Assembly: GCF_014170335.1 (NCBI RefSeq)
Contig: NZ_LZZS01000005.1
Span: 558,001 to 622,000 of the forward strand
Origin: Achromobacter sp. UMC46
GTDB lineage: Bacteria > Pseudomonadota > Gammaproteobacteria > Burkholderiales > Burkholderiaceae_B
Direction: 5' to 3'
DNA: 64,000 bases
The notes below the pieces were generated by a model. That model worked only from the letters and a program-made list of their open reading frames with translations, was not told where the DNA came from and did no database searches. The stretch's first letter is position 1. Each line of letters starts with the position of its first letter. Below, one piece after another: positions 25,761-34,738 of this stretch. The translations under genes and the position numbers were made by a program.

Positions 25761-26519
25761 CTACCGGTAATACACGCAGATCCGCTTGCCGCCGATCTCG
25801 TGCACGTCGATCGGCATTTCGTACAACGGGCTCAGCACCTCGGACCGGATCAGTTCCGCCGGCGCGCCCTGATGCGCGATGCGCCCCTGCCGCATCGCCA
25901 CGATGCGGTCCGCATAGCTGGACGCGAAGTTGATGTCGTGCAGCACCAGCACCACCGTCTTGCCCAATTCGTCGGCCGCGCGGCGCAAGGTGGCCATCAT
26001 GGCGACGGCATGCTTCATGTCCAGGCTGTTCAGCGGTTCGTCCAGCAGCACGTAGCGCGTGTCCTGGCACAGCACCATCGCCACGAATGCGCGCTGGCGC
26101 TGGCCGCCGGACATCTCGTCCAGATAGCGGCCGGCCAGCGGCTCCAGGTCCAGATAGGCGATGGCGCGGTCGATGTGCGCCTTGTCGTCCAGCGTCAGCC
26201 GCCCGCCGGTGTACGGGTAGCGGCCGAACGCCACCAGGTCGCGCACCGTCAGCCGCAACGGCAGATGATTGTCCTGGCGCAGGATGGACAGCCGGCACGC
26301 CAGCTCGCGGCTGTCCGCGCGCGTCACGTCCAGCCCGTCCACCAGGACGTGCCCGGCCGACATCGGCAGCAGACGGCTGATCATCGACAGCAAGGTTGAT
26401 TTGCCCGCGCCGTTCGGCCCGATGATGGCGGTGACGCCGTTTGCCGGCAGCAACAGGTTGACGTCGTCGACGACCACGCTGTCGCCGTACTGCTTGCTGA
26501 GTTGTCGGATCTCTATCAT
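25761..26519 (-). CDS. Ferric-siderophore ABC transporter ATP-binding protein
   Basis: A 252-residue FepC-type ATPase. Walker A GPNGAGKSTLLSMISRLLP near 36-54, signature MSGGQRQRAFVAMVL, Walker B RYVLLDEPLNSLD and a switch His in LVLHDINFA. It is the last gene of the catecholate-siderophore operon; its ATG at 26519 overlaps the upstream permease stop (ATGA). Longer readings in the same frame run antisense-free through the permease gene but are in the wrong frame for it and are rejected. Subfamily features (YPYTGGRLT, KHAVAMMATL) resemble the petrobactin/vibriobactin-type YclP/FatE ATPases. Confidence 0.88.
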   Translation of the reverse strand: MIEIRQLSKQYGDSVVVDDVNLLLPANGVTAIIGPNGAGKSTLLSMISRLLPMSAGHVLVDGLDVTRADSRELACRLSILRQDNHLPLRLTVRDLVAFGRYPYTGGRLTLDDKAHIDRAIAYLDLEPLAGRYLDEMSGGQRQRAFVAMVLCQDTRYVLLDEPLNSLDMKHAVAMMATLRRAADELGKTVVLVLHDINFASSYADRIVAMRQGRIAHQGAPAELIRSEVLSPLYEMPIDVHEIGGKRICVYYR

Positions 26520-27508
26520 CGGCGCCCCTTGCGCAGGATCAGGAAGAGGAACATCACGCCGCCCACGAATTCGATCACCACGCTGACCGTGGTGTTCAGG
26601 CCCAGCACGCGCTCCAGCAGCGTCTGGCCGCCCACCAGGAAGATCACGCTCAGAAGCGTCGCGGCGGGGATCGTGTACCGATGCTTGTCGGAACCCATGG
26701 CCTGATAGGCCAGGTTGCTGACCAGCAGGCCGAAGAAGGTCACGGGCCCGACCAGCGCCGTCGACACCGACACCAGCACGGCGATTGCCGCCAGCGTCAG
26801 CATCAGGCTGCGGCGGTAGTCCACCCCCAGGTTGACCGCGATCTCGCGGCCCAGCGCCAGCACGTCGTAGCGGTGCCGCATGCGCCAGACCAGTACCGTC
26901 GCCACGCACACGGCGCCCGCCGCAATCGGCAACAGCGACACGCGCACCGAATTGAAGCTGGCGAACATCCGGTCCTGCAGCACCAGGAATTCGTTGGGAT
27001 CGATCAGCCTGACCACGAAGTTGGACAGGCTGCGGAACAGCAGCCCGAAGACGATGCCCACCAGCATCATCAGGTGCAGGCTGCGCACCGCGTCCGAAAA
27101 CAGCCAACGGAACAGCAGGCAGGCAAACGCGGTCATGGCGCCGACTTCCAGCAGGAAGGCCGCCACGGGGTGGTTCGCGGCCGTCGCCGCCTGCCCGAAG
27201 CCGAACACGACGACGGCCTGAATCAGCAGGTACAACGCGTCGAAGCCCATGATCGCGGGTGTCAGGATGCGGTTGTGCGTGATGGTCTGGAACAGCACCG
27301 ACGACACCGCCACGGCATACGCCACCAGCAGCATCGCGGCCAGCTTGCCGCCGCGAAACGGAATCACGAACGACCACTGGCCGTTGGCGCCCAGCGTCAT
27401 GAACGCCACGACGCACGCCAGCGCGGCCGCGCCTAGCCACATCAGGCGCAGGGACTGCGGCGTGCGGCGGGCCGGGCCGCCGGCGGCGGTAAACGGGATG
27501 TCAGCCAA
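26516..27508 (-). CDS. Ferric-siderophore ABC transporter permease (second), TTG start
   Basis: A 330-residue FecCD-family permease with about nine or ten helices. Conserved segments include FQTITHNRILTPAIMGFDALY, SLSNFVVRLIDPNEFLVLQD and VGPVTFFGLLVSNLAYQ. The start is a TTG at 27508, preceded by GGAGG at optimal spacing, and overlaps the end of the upstream permease by 8 bp. An earlier start in the same frame would lie wholly inside that gene and is rejected. Partner of the permease at 27501-28493. Closest to YclO/FatC-type subunits by the SDKHRYTIPAATLLS segment. Confidence 0.85.
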   Translation of the reverse strand: MADIPFTAAGGPARRTPQSLRLMWLGAAALACVVAFMTLGANGQWSFVIPFRGGKLAAMLLVAYAVAVSSVLFQTITHNRILTPAIMGFDALYLLIQAVVVFGFGQAATAANHPVAAFLLEVGAMTAFACLLFRWLFSDAVRSLHLMMLVGIVFGLLFRSLSNFVVRLIDPNEFLVLQDRMFASFNSVRVSLLPIAAGAVCVATVLVWRMRHRYDVLALGREIAVNLGVDYRRSLMLTLAAIAVLVSVSTALVGPVTFFGLLVSNLAYQAMGSDKHRYTIPAATLLSVIFLVGGQTLLERVLGLNTTVSVVIEFVGGVMFLFLILRKGRR

Positions 27509-28493
27509 GGCGGTTCCTCCGCATGCGCAGCAACCCCAGGAACAGGACGCTGCCCAGCACGCCGACCACCGTGCCGATCGGGATTTCATAGGGGTGGATC
27601 ACCAGCCGGCCGATGATGTCGCAGGCCAGCACGAAGACGCCGCCCAGCGCGGCGACCCATGGGATGGACCGGCGCATGTTGTCGCCCAGCACCAGGCTGA
27701 CCGCGTTGGGCACGATCAGGCCCAGGAACGGGATGCCGCCCGCCGTCACCACCACCACGGCGGAAATTGCGGACACGATCAGCAGGCCGACCAGGGTCAA
27801 GCGGGCGTGGTTCAGCCCCAGGTTGGAGGCGAATTCCCGCCCCATGCCGGCCACGGTATAGCGGTCGGCGGCCGCATAAGCCGCGCACGCGAGGGCAAAG
27901 CCGATCCATAGCAATTCGTAGCGGCCGCGCAGCACGCCCGAGAAATCGCCCGTGGTCCAGGCATGCAGCGACTGCAACAGATCGAAGCGGAACGCCACGA
28001 AGGTGGTCACCGCGTGGATCACGCCGCCCAGGATCAAGCCGATCAGCGGGACGATGAAGGGCGTGCGCAACGGCACCCGGCGCAGCAGCGCCAGGAATAG
28101 CAAGGTGCCCGCCAGCGCAAAAGCCGTGGCGGTCAGCATCTTGCCGATCACCGGCGTGTCGGGCGCCAGCAAGGTGATGACCAGAATGCCCAGCGTCGCG
28201 GACTCGACGGTGCCGGCCGTCGTGGGTTCCACGAAGCGGTTGCGCACCAGCATCTGCATGATCAGGCCCGCCACCGCCAGCGACATGCCGGCCAGCAGCA
28301 ACGCCACGGTGCGCGGCACGCGGCTGACCATCAGGAAACGCCCGGCGCGTTCGGCATCCTCGCCCCCGCCCCACAGCGCGGCCAAAGACAGCTGCCCGGC
28401 GCCCAGGCTGACGCTGGCGATGCACAGCACTGCCAACAGCACCACCACGGCGGCCAGGCCGCCCCACCCGCTGATCGTCCGCCGCCAGTTCAC
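27501..28493 (-). CDS. Ferric-siderophore ABC transporter permease (first), GTG start
   Basis: A 330-residue FecCD-family permease. SRVPRTVALLLAGMSLAVAGLIMQ (helix 2 region) is the family signature; VVVVTAGGIPFLGLIVPNAVSLVLG is the coupling segment. It begins with GTG at 28493 (GGAAGGG upstream); the nearest ATG upstream is out of frame and runs into a stop. It lies 31 bp after the binding-protein gene, in one operon with receptor, binding protein, second permease and ATPase. Confidence 0.87.
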   Translation of the reverse strand: MNWRRTISGWGGLAAVVVLLAVLCIASVSLGAGQLSLAALWGGGEDAERAGRFLMVSRVPRTVALLLAGMSLAVAGLIMQMLVRNRFVEPTTAGTVESATLGILVITLLAPDTPVIGKMLTATAFALAGTLLFLALLRRVPLRTPFIVPLIGLILGGVIHAVTTFVAFRFDLLQSLHAWTTGDFSGVLRGRYELLWIGFALACAAYAAADRYTVAGMGREFASNLGLNHARLTLVGLLIVSAISAVVVVTAGGIPFLGLIVPNAVSLVLGDNMRRSIPWVAALGGVFVLACDIIGRLVIHPYEIPIGTVVGVLGSVLFLGLLRMRRNRLG

Positions 28494-28524
28494 CGGCGGC
28501 CCTTCCGCGCAACACCCATGCCGC

Positions 28525-29475
28525 TTACTTTCCTTGCGCCAGCGCCGCGGCGATTTCGTCCACGTTCTGTTGCATCGACGTCAGACCGGCGCTGCCCAGC
28601 AAATACCAGTTGAAGCCGTTCAGGTACACCACGCGCTTGTTCTTCCACGCCTTGGTCGGACGCACCAGATCGTTGTCCAGCATGCGCTGGGCCGACACGC
28701 CTTCGCGACCGATCGCGGCATCGCGGTCGATCACGAACAACCAGTCGGGATCGGTCTGGGCGATGAACTCGAACGAAATCGCCTGGCCGTGGTTCGACAC
28801 GTTCAGACCGGCTGCGGCGGGCTTCACGCCGAACGCGTCATGGATCACGCCAAAGCGCGAACCGGGGCCATAGGCGCTCATCTTGCCGCCCGTCGTCAGT
28901 ATGATCAGCGCCGTGCCGGCGCTGGCTGCCTGGCCATGCAATGCCGAGATCGATGCGCGCAACGCCTCCAGCTTCTGCCTGGCCTGCGGCTGCTTGCCAT
29001 AGATGGCCGCCAGCGTCTCGGTGCTGCGCGTCACGCTGCCGACCAGGTCCTTGGGATTGGCCGTCAAGTCGACGGTCGGCGCCAGTTTGGCCAATTCGTC
29101 GTACTTCGGCGCCGACCGGCCGGCCACGAAGATCACCTGAGGCTGCGCGGCGTGGATGACCTCGTAGTTCGGCTCGAACAGCGACCCGACCTTCAAATAG
29201 CGCTGGTCAGTGTATTGGGCCAGTTGGGGCGGCCACTTGGCGACGGTCGGCACGCCCATCACGTCGATCCCCAGCGCCTGCATCGTGTCCAGCACGGCCA
29301 TGTCCATCACGACGGTCTTCGTGGGGTTGGCCGGAACGGCGGTCTCGCCGCGCGCATGCTTGACGGGCATCGTGGCTTGTGCCGCGCACACCGCCGTCGC
29401 GGCACCCATCGCCAACGCGGCGCCGGCCTGGATCAGCCAACGACGGGCACAGCCCATGTTTCCTTGCTTCGTCAT
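28525..29475 (-). CDS. Periplasmic siderophore-binding protein (FatB/YclQ/CeuE-like)
   Basis: A 316-residue class III binding protein with a bacterial signal peptide (ALAMGAATAVCAAQA). Segments AVLDTMQALGIDVMGVPTVAK, IHAAQPQVIFVAGRSAPKYDEL and FEFIAQTDPDWLFVIDRD are typical of catecholate and petrobactin binding proteins. It lies 52 bp downstream of the receptor gene on the same strand and precedes two permeases and an ATPase, so it moves the ferric siderophore across the periplasm. No biosynthesis genes are present, so the siderophore is either made elsewhere or pirated. Confidence 0.9.
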   Translation of the reverse strand: MTKQGNMGCARRWLIQAGAALAMGAATAVCAAQATMPVKHARGETAVPANPTKTVVMDMAVLDTMQALGIDVMGVPTVAKWPPQLAQYTDQRYLKVGSLFEPNYEVIHAAQPQVIFVAGRSAPKYDELAKLAPTVDLTANPKDLVGSVTRSTETLAAIYGKQPQARQKLEALRASISALHGQAASAGTALIILTTGGKMSAYGPGSRFGVIHDAFGVKPAAAGLNVSNHGQAISFEFIAQTDPDWLFVIDRDAAIGREGVSAQRMLDNDLVRPTKAWKNKRVVYLNGFNWYLLGSAGLTSMQQNVDEIAAALAQGK

Positions 29476-29527
29476 ACATACCTCTTCATGTTGCGGGGGA
29501 CGCTAGCGCCCCCCATTTCCCTCAGGA

Positions 29528-31549
29528 TCAGAACTTCACACCCACGCCCAGCCAGTAACGGCGGCCGTCTTCCACGAACTCGTAATCGTCGTAGGTGACC
29601 TGTTTGTCGAACAGGTTGTAGATGCCGGCGTACACCGACACGGTCTTGTTCACGGCATACGATCCGCCCAGATCCACAAAGGTGTAGGACGGCGCGATGA
29701 ACGAAGACGACGACGCGCTGGTAATGGGCTGGCTTTCCTTGCCGCGGTAGTTCAGCCGGGCCCACGCTTGCAGCGCGTCAGACGCCTGCCAATTCACCGT
29801 GGTCGTGAACAGGTGCTTGGGCAACTGGTTCAGGGGCTGGCCCTGGTACTGGCCCGACTTCTGCTCGGACTTGGTGAACGTATAGCTGCCGGTCAGCGAC
29901 CAGTCGCGGCCCAGCGGCAGCTTCAGGTTGGCTTCCACGCCGCGCGACACCGCCTTGTCCACGTTCATGTAGGTCGTGGGGTTGGCGCCGAACTGGTTCG
30001 GGCCCTCGGTGCATTGTGAAACCGGGCAACCCACGCGGGTGATCTTGTCCTTGAAATCATTGTTGAACACGGTCAGGCCGGCGTTGAAGCCTTCACCGTC
30101 GTCATACAGGATGCCGATTTCCTCGGTCACCGACTTCTCGGGCGTCAGGTCCGGGTTGCCGTACATGTTGCCGCCGCGGCTGACCTGCCCCCAACCCGCC
30201 ACCGTCTGGCGCAGGTCCGGTGCCCGGAAACCCGTGGAGACGCCGCCTTTCAGCGTCCACCGCTCGGCCATGTGCCATACGCCGTACAGGCGCGGACTGA
30301 AGTGCGTGCCGAAGTTCTCGTCCTCGTCCATGCGCAGGCCGCCCGTGACGGCGAAGCTTTCGGTCAGGCGCCACTCGTCTTCGGCGAACAACGCCCATTG
30401 GTAGCGGTCGATCTTGCTGGGGCCGCCCGCCAGCTGATTGCCGGTCTGGTCGTTCAGGCGCTGGCTGAGATACGTGCCACCCAGGGTCAACATGTGCGAA
30501 CCCAGCGGCAGCGTCCAGCTGGATTGCAGGTTCAGGTTCTTGATCTTCATCTGCCGCGAACGGTTGTCGAACTCTTCCTGCTGCACGTAGCTGTCCGACA
30601 CCGCCCAGCCCCAGCGCCCCGTGTGCGACAGCGCCCACTTGTTGCTGCGGTAATCCGTCTCCGACGAGGCGGGGCAACCGTTGCGTCCGCATGCGACGCC
30701 CGGCGGCTGCGGCGCGACCGTCTTGCCCAGCGTGTTCTCGTACTTCTGGCGCATCGTCGTACCTTCCAGCACGATGTCGTGGTCGCGGTTGGGCGTAAGC
30801 GCCAGCTTGGCCGTCACGCTGTCCGAGTTGCGCTTGCGGAAGCCGTTGATGATGTCGTCTTCGTCGCGTTGCGACGCCTGGCCATAGATCTGCAAGCCCA
30901 GCAGGTCGGTCTTGATGGGCCCGGACAGGTAGAAATTGCCTTGATAGATGTCGCCCGATTTGTTGCTTTCCTGGATGGTCGTGTCCATCCGGATTTCGCC
31001 GCCCCACTCGTTGGGCACCTTGCGGGTGATGATGTTGATCACGCCGCCCATGGCGTCCGAGCCATACAGCGACGACATCGGGCCCCGCACGACTTCGATC
31101 CGTTCGATGGCGGCCAGCGGCGGCGTCCAGCCGCCTTCCACCCCGGCGGAGTCCGAGTTGGTGCGCGTTTCCCGCGAGGTCTGGCGCTTGCCGTCGATCA
31201 GGATCAGCGTGTACTGCGGGCCCATGCCGCGCAGGCTGATGTCCTGGCGGTCGCCCCCGCCCGTGATGATGACGCCCGGCACTTCCAGCAGCGCGTCGTT
31301 CACATCGCGGTAGAACTTCTTGTCCAGGTCTTCGCGGGTGATCACGCTGATCGACGCCGGGGCGTCCTGGATCTGCTGCTCGAACCCGCTGGCGGTCACC
31401 ACCACCGTATCCATCGTCTTGGCGGAATCGCTCGCCTGCGCCCAAACCGCTGCCGGGCCCATGCCCAGTCCCGCCGCGCAAAGTGCCGCCGTCAACCGCG
31501 TGCGTGACATCCGAATGCGGCCGCCCAGGGCCAGATCTTTGCTGCTCAT
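29528..31549 (-). CDS. TonB-dependent ferric-catecholate receptor (FepA/PfeA/BfeA-like)
   Basis: A 673-residue outer-membrane receptor. The ATG at 31549 has GGAGAAAGCGGA upstream. The signal peptide ends AVWAQA; the plug has DAPASISVITREDLDKKFYRDV and IEVVRGPMSSLYGSDAMGGVINIITRK, characteristic of enterobactin receptors (FepA, PfeA, BfeA). A cysteine pair appears in extracellular-loop sequence (GVACGRNGCPAS and VGCPVSQCTEG). The C-terminal strand ends YWLGVGVKF. It heads an operon with all inner-membrane uptake parts and lies opposite a two-component system. Ligand inferred as a catecholate such as enterobactin. Confidence 0.9.
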   Translation of the reverse strand: MSSKDLALGGRIRMSRTRLTAALCAAGLGMGPAAVWAQASDSAKTMDTVVVTASGFEQQIQDAPASISVITREDLDKKFYRDVNDALLEVPGVIITGGGDRQDISLRGMGPQYTLILIDGKRQTSRETRTNSDSAGVEGGWTPPLAAIERIEVVRGPMSSLYGSDAMGGVINIITRKVPNEWGGEIRMDTTIQESNKSGDIYQGNFYLSGPIKTDLLGLQIYGQASQRDEDDIINGFRKRNSDSVTAKLALTPNRDHDIVLEGTTMRQKYENTLGKTVAPQPPGVACGRNGCPASSETDYRSNKWALSHTGRWGWAVSDSYVQQEEFDNRSRQMKIKNLNLQSSWTLPLGSHMLTLGGTYLSQRLNDQTGNQLAGGPSKIDRYQWALFAEDEWRLTESFAVTGGLRMDEDENFGTHFSPRLYGVWHMAERWTLKGGVSTGFRAPDLRQTVAGWGQVSRGGNMYGNPDLTPEKSVTEEIGILYDDGEGFNAGLTVFNNDFKDKITRVGCPVSQCTEGPNQFGANPTTYMNVDKAVSRGVEANLKLPLGRDWSLTGSYTFTKSEQKSGQYQGQPLNQLPKHLFTTTVNWQASDALQAWARLNYRGKESQPITSASSSSFIAPSYTFVDLGGSYAVNKTVSVYAGIYNLFDKQVTYDDYEFVEDGRRYWLGVGVKF

Positions 31550-31623
31550 GATTCCGCTTTCTCCGGTACCAGGCCCGTGCCGCACCCCTCGTGCGGCCCT
31601 AAGCCCACCCCTCATTTCTTAAT

Positions 31624-31642
31624 GAAAACTATTCTCATATTA
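31624..31642 (-). promoter_or_regulatory. Fur box in the receptor/two-component intergenic region
   Basis: The minus strand reads TAATATGAGAATAGTTTTC, matching 12 of 19 Fur consensus positions, 75 bp before the receptor ATG. The 31550-31761 region is AT-rich and would carry both divergent promoters; a TTGACA at 31704-31709 is a possible -35 for the regulator operon. Confidence 0.65.
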
Positions 31643-31761
31643 GAATTGAGGGTGTTGGAGCCGCGCAAACGCCTTTCCACAACTTTTATCTTCTTCGCAC
31701 TTCTTGACACTCGGCGGCAAGGCGATGCGCCACACTACCGGGTGCGGGACACTCAATACGG

Positions 31762-32475
31762 ATGCCTTTTTCTCACTCAGCGGTCGCACACCGCATCCTG
31801 CTCATCGACGACGACGTCGAGCTTGCACAGATGCTGCGTGAATACCTCGAACCCAATCACTGCCTGCTCACGCTGGCCCATTCCGGCGCCCAGGGCCTTG
31901 CCCTGCTGGGGCGAGACGACTACGACCTGGTGCTGCTTGACCTGATGCTGCCGGACGGCAACGGGCTGGACCTGCTCAAGCAATACCGGCAACGCTCGCG
32001 CCGGCCTGTCATCATGTTCACGGCGCACGGCGGCGAAACCGATCGCGTGCTGGGGCTGGAATTCGGCGCCGACGACTATCTGGCCAAGCCCTTCAGCCCG
32101 CGCGAACTCAAGGCCCGCATCACCGCCGTGCTGCGGCGCTTCGAAGAAGTGCCCGAAGCCACCTCGGCCAGCCTGACGCTGGGCGCATTGACGCTGGACC
32201 CCGCCAGCGGCAGGGTCCGGCTGGACGGCGAGGACATCCTGCTGACGGGCGCCGAACAACGCATCCTGGAACTCCTGATGCGCGCCCCGGGCCAGGTCAT
32301 CGCCCGGGAACAGATCGGCATGTACGCGCTGGGGCGCCGGCCGGAGCGCTACGACCGCAGCATCGACACCCACATCAGCACCCTGCGCAAGAAACTGCGC
32401 CTGGACGCGTCCGGCGACACCTTGTCGATCCGCAATCTGCGGGGGCTGGGCTACGTGCTGGCGGGCGCCGCCTGA
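31762..32475 (+). CDS. OmpR-family response regulator (PfeR-like)
   Basis: A 237-residue two-component regulator. Receiver domain: acidic pocket D16-D18, phosphoacceptor D60 (VLLDLMLPDG), a Thr in MFTAHGGETDR and a conserved Lys in YLAKPF. The C-terminal winged helix includes YDRSIDTHISTLRKKL and IRNLRGLGYVL. Its stop overlaps the kinase start (TGATG at 32473-32477). It is divergent from a FepA/PfeA-like receptor, as pfeRS adjoins pfeA in Pseudomonas aeruginosa. Function as inducer of the receptor operon is therefore inferred; CpxR-like stress regulation is the main alternative. Confidence 0.88.
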   Translation: MPFSHSAVAHRILLIDDDVELAQMLREYLEPNHCLLTLAHSGAQGLALLGRDDYDLVLLDLMLPDGNGLDLLKQYRQRSRRPVIMFTAHGGETDRVLGLEFGADDYLAKPFSPRELKARITAVLRRFEEVPEATSASLTLGALTLDPASGRVRLDGEDILLTGAEQRILELLMRAPGQVIAREQIGMYALGRRPERYDRSIDTHISTLRKKLRLDASGDTLSIRNLRGLGYVLAGAA

Positions 32476-33869
32476 TGTCCTGGCCGCTGCCCAACCGGTC
32501 GCTCTTCTGGCGCGCGTTCCTGACCTTCTGGGGCGCCATGACCATCATCCTGGTGTGCGGCATGCTGTTCACCGCGACGGTCGCCTGGTACCGCATCAAT
32601 TCGCTGGACGGCCTGAATCCCGCCAGCCTGACCCACGACGCCCGGCAAATCGCGCGCAACCACGGCATGGACGGCCTGGAACGCTGGGTCGTCGCCATGG
32701 ATCAACGCTACTCGGCGCTGAAGATCTACGTGCTGGACGCCCGCGACACCGAAATCCTGGGCCGCCCCCTGCCCGCGCGCACGCACGATTGGCTCACGGC
32801 GTACCGCGCAGCGACCGAACGGTCCCCGCAGGCGGACTATCTGCAGCCCGATCCCGTCGGCGAGCGCGTTTCCTGGTGGCAGCCGCAGCTGCTTGACCTG
32901 CCGGACGGATCGCAACTGCTGATGCTGTTCCTGCCCTTCGACTCGTCGCATTGGGAAGTGCTGGGCCTGTCGCCCGTGGCGATGGCGCTGCTGCTTTTCG
33001 CGCTGGCGGTCACCGCGCCGCTATGCTGGGCCCTGACCCGCCATGTCACCGCGCCGCTGACGCAATTGCGCCAGGCCACGCATGCGCTGGCCGCCGGCCG
33101 CCTGGACGCCCAGACGCCGCCCAAGCTTGCCGGGCGCAAGGACGAACTCGGCCTGCTGGCGCGCGACTTCAACGCCATGGCCGATCGGCTAAAGGCGCTG
33201 GTCGACACCCGCGAACAGCTGCTGCACAACATCGCGCACGAGCTGCGTTCCCCCCTCGCCAGGCTGCGGCTGGCCGCCGAACTGGCACGGCGCAAGGACG
33301 AGCGCCAGGACGTGCAGCTGGACCGCATCGAACGCGAATGCGAACGCCTGGACACGCTGGTCGGCAACACCTTGCGCCTGGCGCGCCTGGGCGCCCAGCC
33401 CGAACCCAGCGAGACGCTGGACTTGACCAGCGTCGTGGCGGCCGTCGTGGACGATGCCCGCTACGAGGCCGGCGAACAGCAAGTGCGCATCCTATGGGAC
33501 AGCCCGGCGCCGGTCCTGTTGACGGGCGATCGCGACAGCCTGGCCAGCGCCGTCGAAAACGTGTTGCGCAACGCGCTTCGCTTCGCCCCCGCGCACAGCG
33601 CGATCCGGGTCCGGCTGCTGATCGGCGCGCGCGAGGCCTGCCTGGAAATCGAAGACCGCGGCCCGGGCGTGCCGCCCGCCGACCTGGAGTCCTTGTTTGA
33701 ACCGTTCTTCCGCACCGCCTCCGGCGCGGCCGTGCCCGGCTCCGGCGCCGGCCTGGGCCTTTCCATCGCGCAAGCGGCGATCTCGGCCCACAAAGGCCGG
33801 ATCTCTGCCCGCAACGTGTCGCCTCAAGGCCTGAGCGTCCGCATGGAACTGCCGCTGTTGGCGGCGTAG
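32475..33869 (+). CDS. Sensor histidine kinase (PfeS/CpxA-like)
   Basis: A 464-residue membrane kinase. Helix 1 at about 12-38, a periplasmic sensor of roughly 120 residues, helix 2 near 165-190, then HAMP (RHVTAPLTQLRQATHALAAG), H-box HNIAHELRSPLARLRLAAEL with phospho-His near 255, N-box NVLRNALRFAP, and G-boxes DRGPGVPP and GSGAGLGLSIA. The periplasmic loop is the expected site for sensing ferric siderophore. It overlaps the response regulator gene and ends 10 bp before the convergent tatD. Confidence 0.88.
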   Translation: MSWPLPNRSLFWRAFLTFWGAMTIILVCGMLFTATVAWYRINSLDGLNPASLTHDARQIARNHGMDGLERWVVAMDQRYSALKIYVLDARDTEILGRPLPARTHDWLTAYRAATERSPQADYLQPDPVGERVSWWQPQLLDLPDGSQLLMLFLPFDSSHWEVLGLSPVAMALLLFALAVTAPLCWALTRHVTAPLTQLRQATHALAAGRLDAQTPPKLAGRKDELGLLARDFNAMADRLKALVDTREQLLHNIAHELRSPLARLRLAAELARRKDERQDVQLDRIERECERLDTLVGNTLRLARLGAQPEPSETLDLTSVVAAVVDDARYEAGEQQVRILWDSPAPVLLTGDRDSLASAVENVLRNALRFAPAHSAIRVRLLIGAREACLEIEDRGPGVPPADLESLFEPFFRTASGAAVPGSGAGLGLSIAQAAISAHKGRISARNVSPQGLSVRMELPLLAA

Positions 33870-33879
33870 GCTGTTCTGC

Positions 33880-34698
33880 TCAATCAGCGTCGGCCAGGAT
33901 GGCGGCCGGCAAGCGGGGCAAGACCCGCATGGCGTTGGCGGTGGTGGCGTGCGCCACCTGGGCGGCCGAGATGCCGCGCAGGTCGGCCAGCACCCCGGCG
34001 ATGCGGGCGAGTTCCCCCGGCCGGTTGCGCCGCTGGGGCGGATGCAGCCAGGCCGGCGGGATATCCGGCGCATCGGTTTCCAGCACCAGGTGCGCCAGGT
34101 CCACGTCCACCGCATGGCGGCGGATCTGCAAGGCGCGTTCGTAAGTCATGGCCCCGCCCATCCCCAACGCGAACCCCTGATCGATGAAGGCCTGCGCCTG
34201 CTGCGCGCTGCCGTTGAAGGCATGCGCGATTCCGCCGATGCGGCCGTGGCGGCGCAAATGCTTCAGCAGGATGTCTTGCGACCGGCGCACATGCAGCAGC
34301 ACCGGCAGGCGGAACTCCGCGGCCATCGCCAACTGCGCCGCATAGAAGCGCTCCTGGCGTTCGCGCGGTTCGCCGGACGAGATCTCGGGCACGAAGAAAT
34401 CCAGCCCGATCTCGCCGATAGCGACGAATCGCGGGTCCCCCAGCGACTGCTTGATGGTCTCGCGCAGCACGTCCAGGTCGGCGTCGTCGGCACGCTGCAC
34501 ATACAGCGGATGGATGCCCAGCGCGTACGCGCCGCCCGCGATCCGGGCGGCCAGATCCCGCACGATGGGGAAATTGGCGCGTTCGATGGCCGGAATCACA
34601 ATGGATTGGACGCCGGCCTCGCAGGCATGGTCGGCCACCTGCTGGCGGTCGGGGTCGAACTCGGCGGCATCCAGATGGCAGTGGGTGTCGATCAGCAT
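33880..34698 (-). CDS. tatD: TatD-family metal-dependent deoxyribonuclease/hydrolase
   Basis: A 272-residue TIM-barrel hydrolase. N-terminal metal motif MLIDTHCHLD; further ligands lie in AIGEIGLDFF, PVLLHVRRSQD, GIAHAFNGSAQQAQ and LVLETDAPDI. Related to TatD and YcfH, which have 3'-5' exonuclease activity in DNA repair and turnover. Start at 34698 has AAGGAGG upstream; an earlier GTG in frame lacks one. It follows lolC-lolD on the same strand with a 40-bp gap and may be cotranscribed with them. Confidence 0.9.
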   Translation of the reverse strand: MLIDTHCHLDAAEFDPDRQQVADHACEAGVQSIVIPAIERANFPIVRDLAARIAGGAYALGIHPLYVQRADDADLDVLRETIKQSLGDPRFVAIGEIGLDFFVPEISSGEPRERQERFYAAQLAMAAEFRLPVLLHVRRSQDILLKHLRRHGRIGGIAHAFNGSAQQAQAFIDQGFALGMGGAMTYERALQIRRHAVDVDLAHLVLETDAPDIPPAWLHPPQRRNRPGELARIAGVLADLRGISAAQVAHATTANAMRVLPRLPAAILADAD

Positions 34699-34738
34699 GG
34701 GCGTGGCCTCCTTGGCAGGATTATCCACCCGTATTGGC

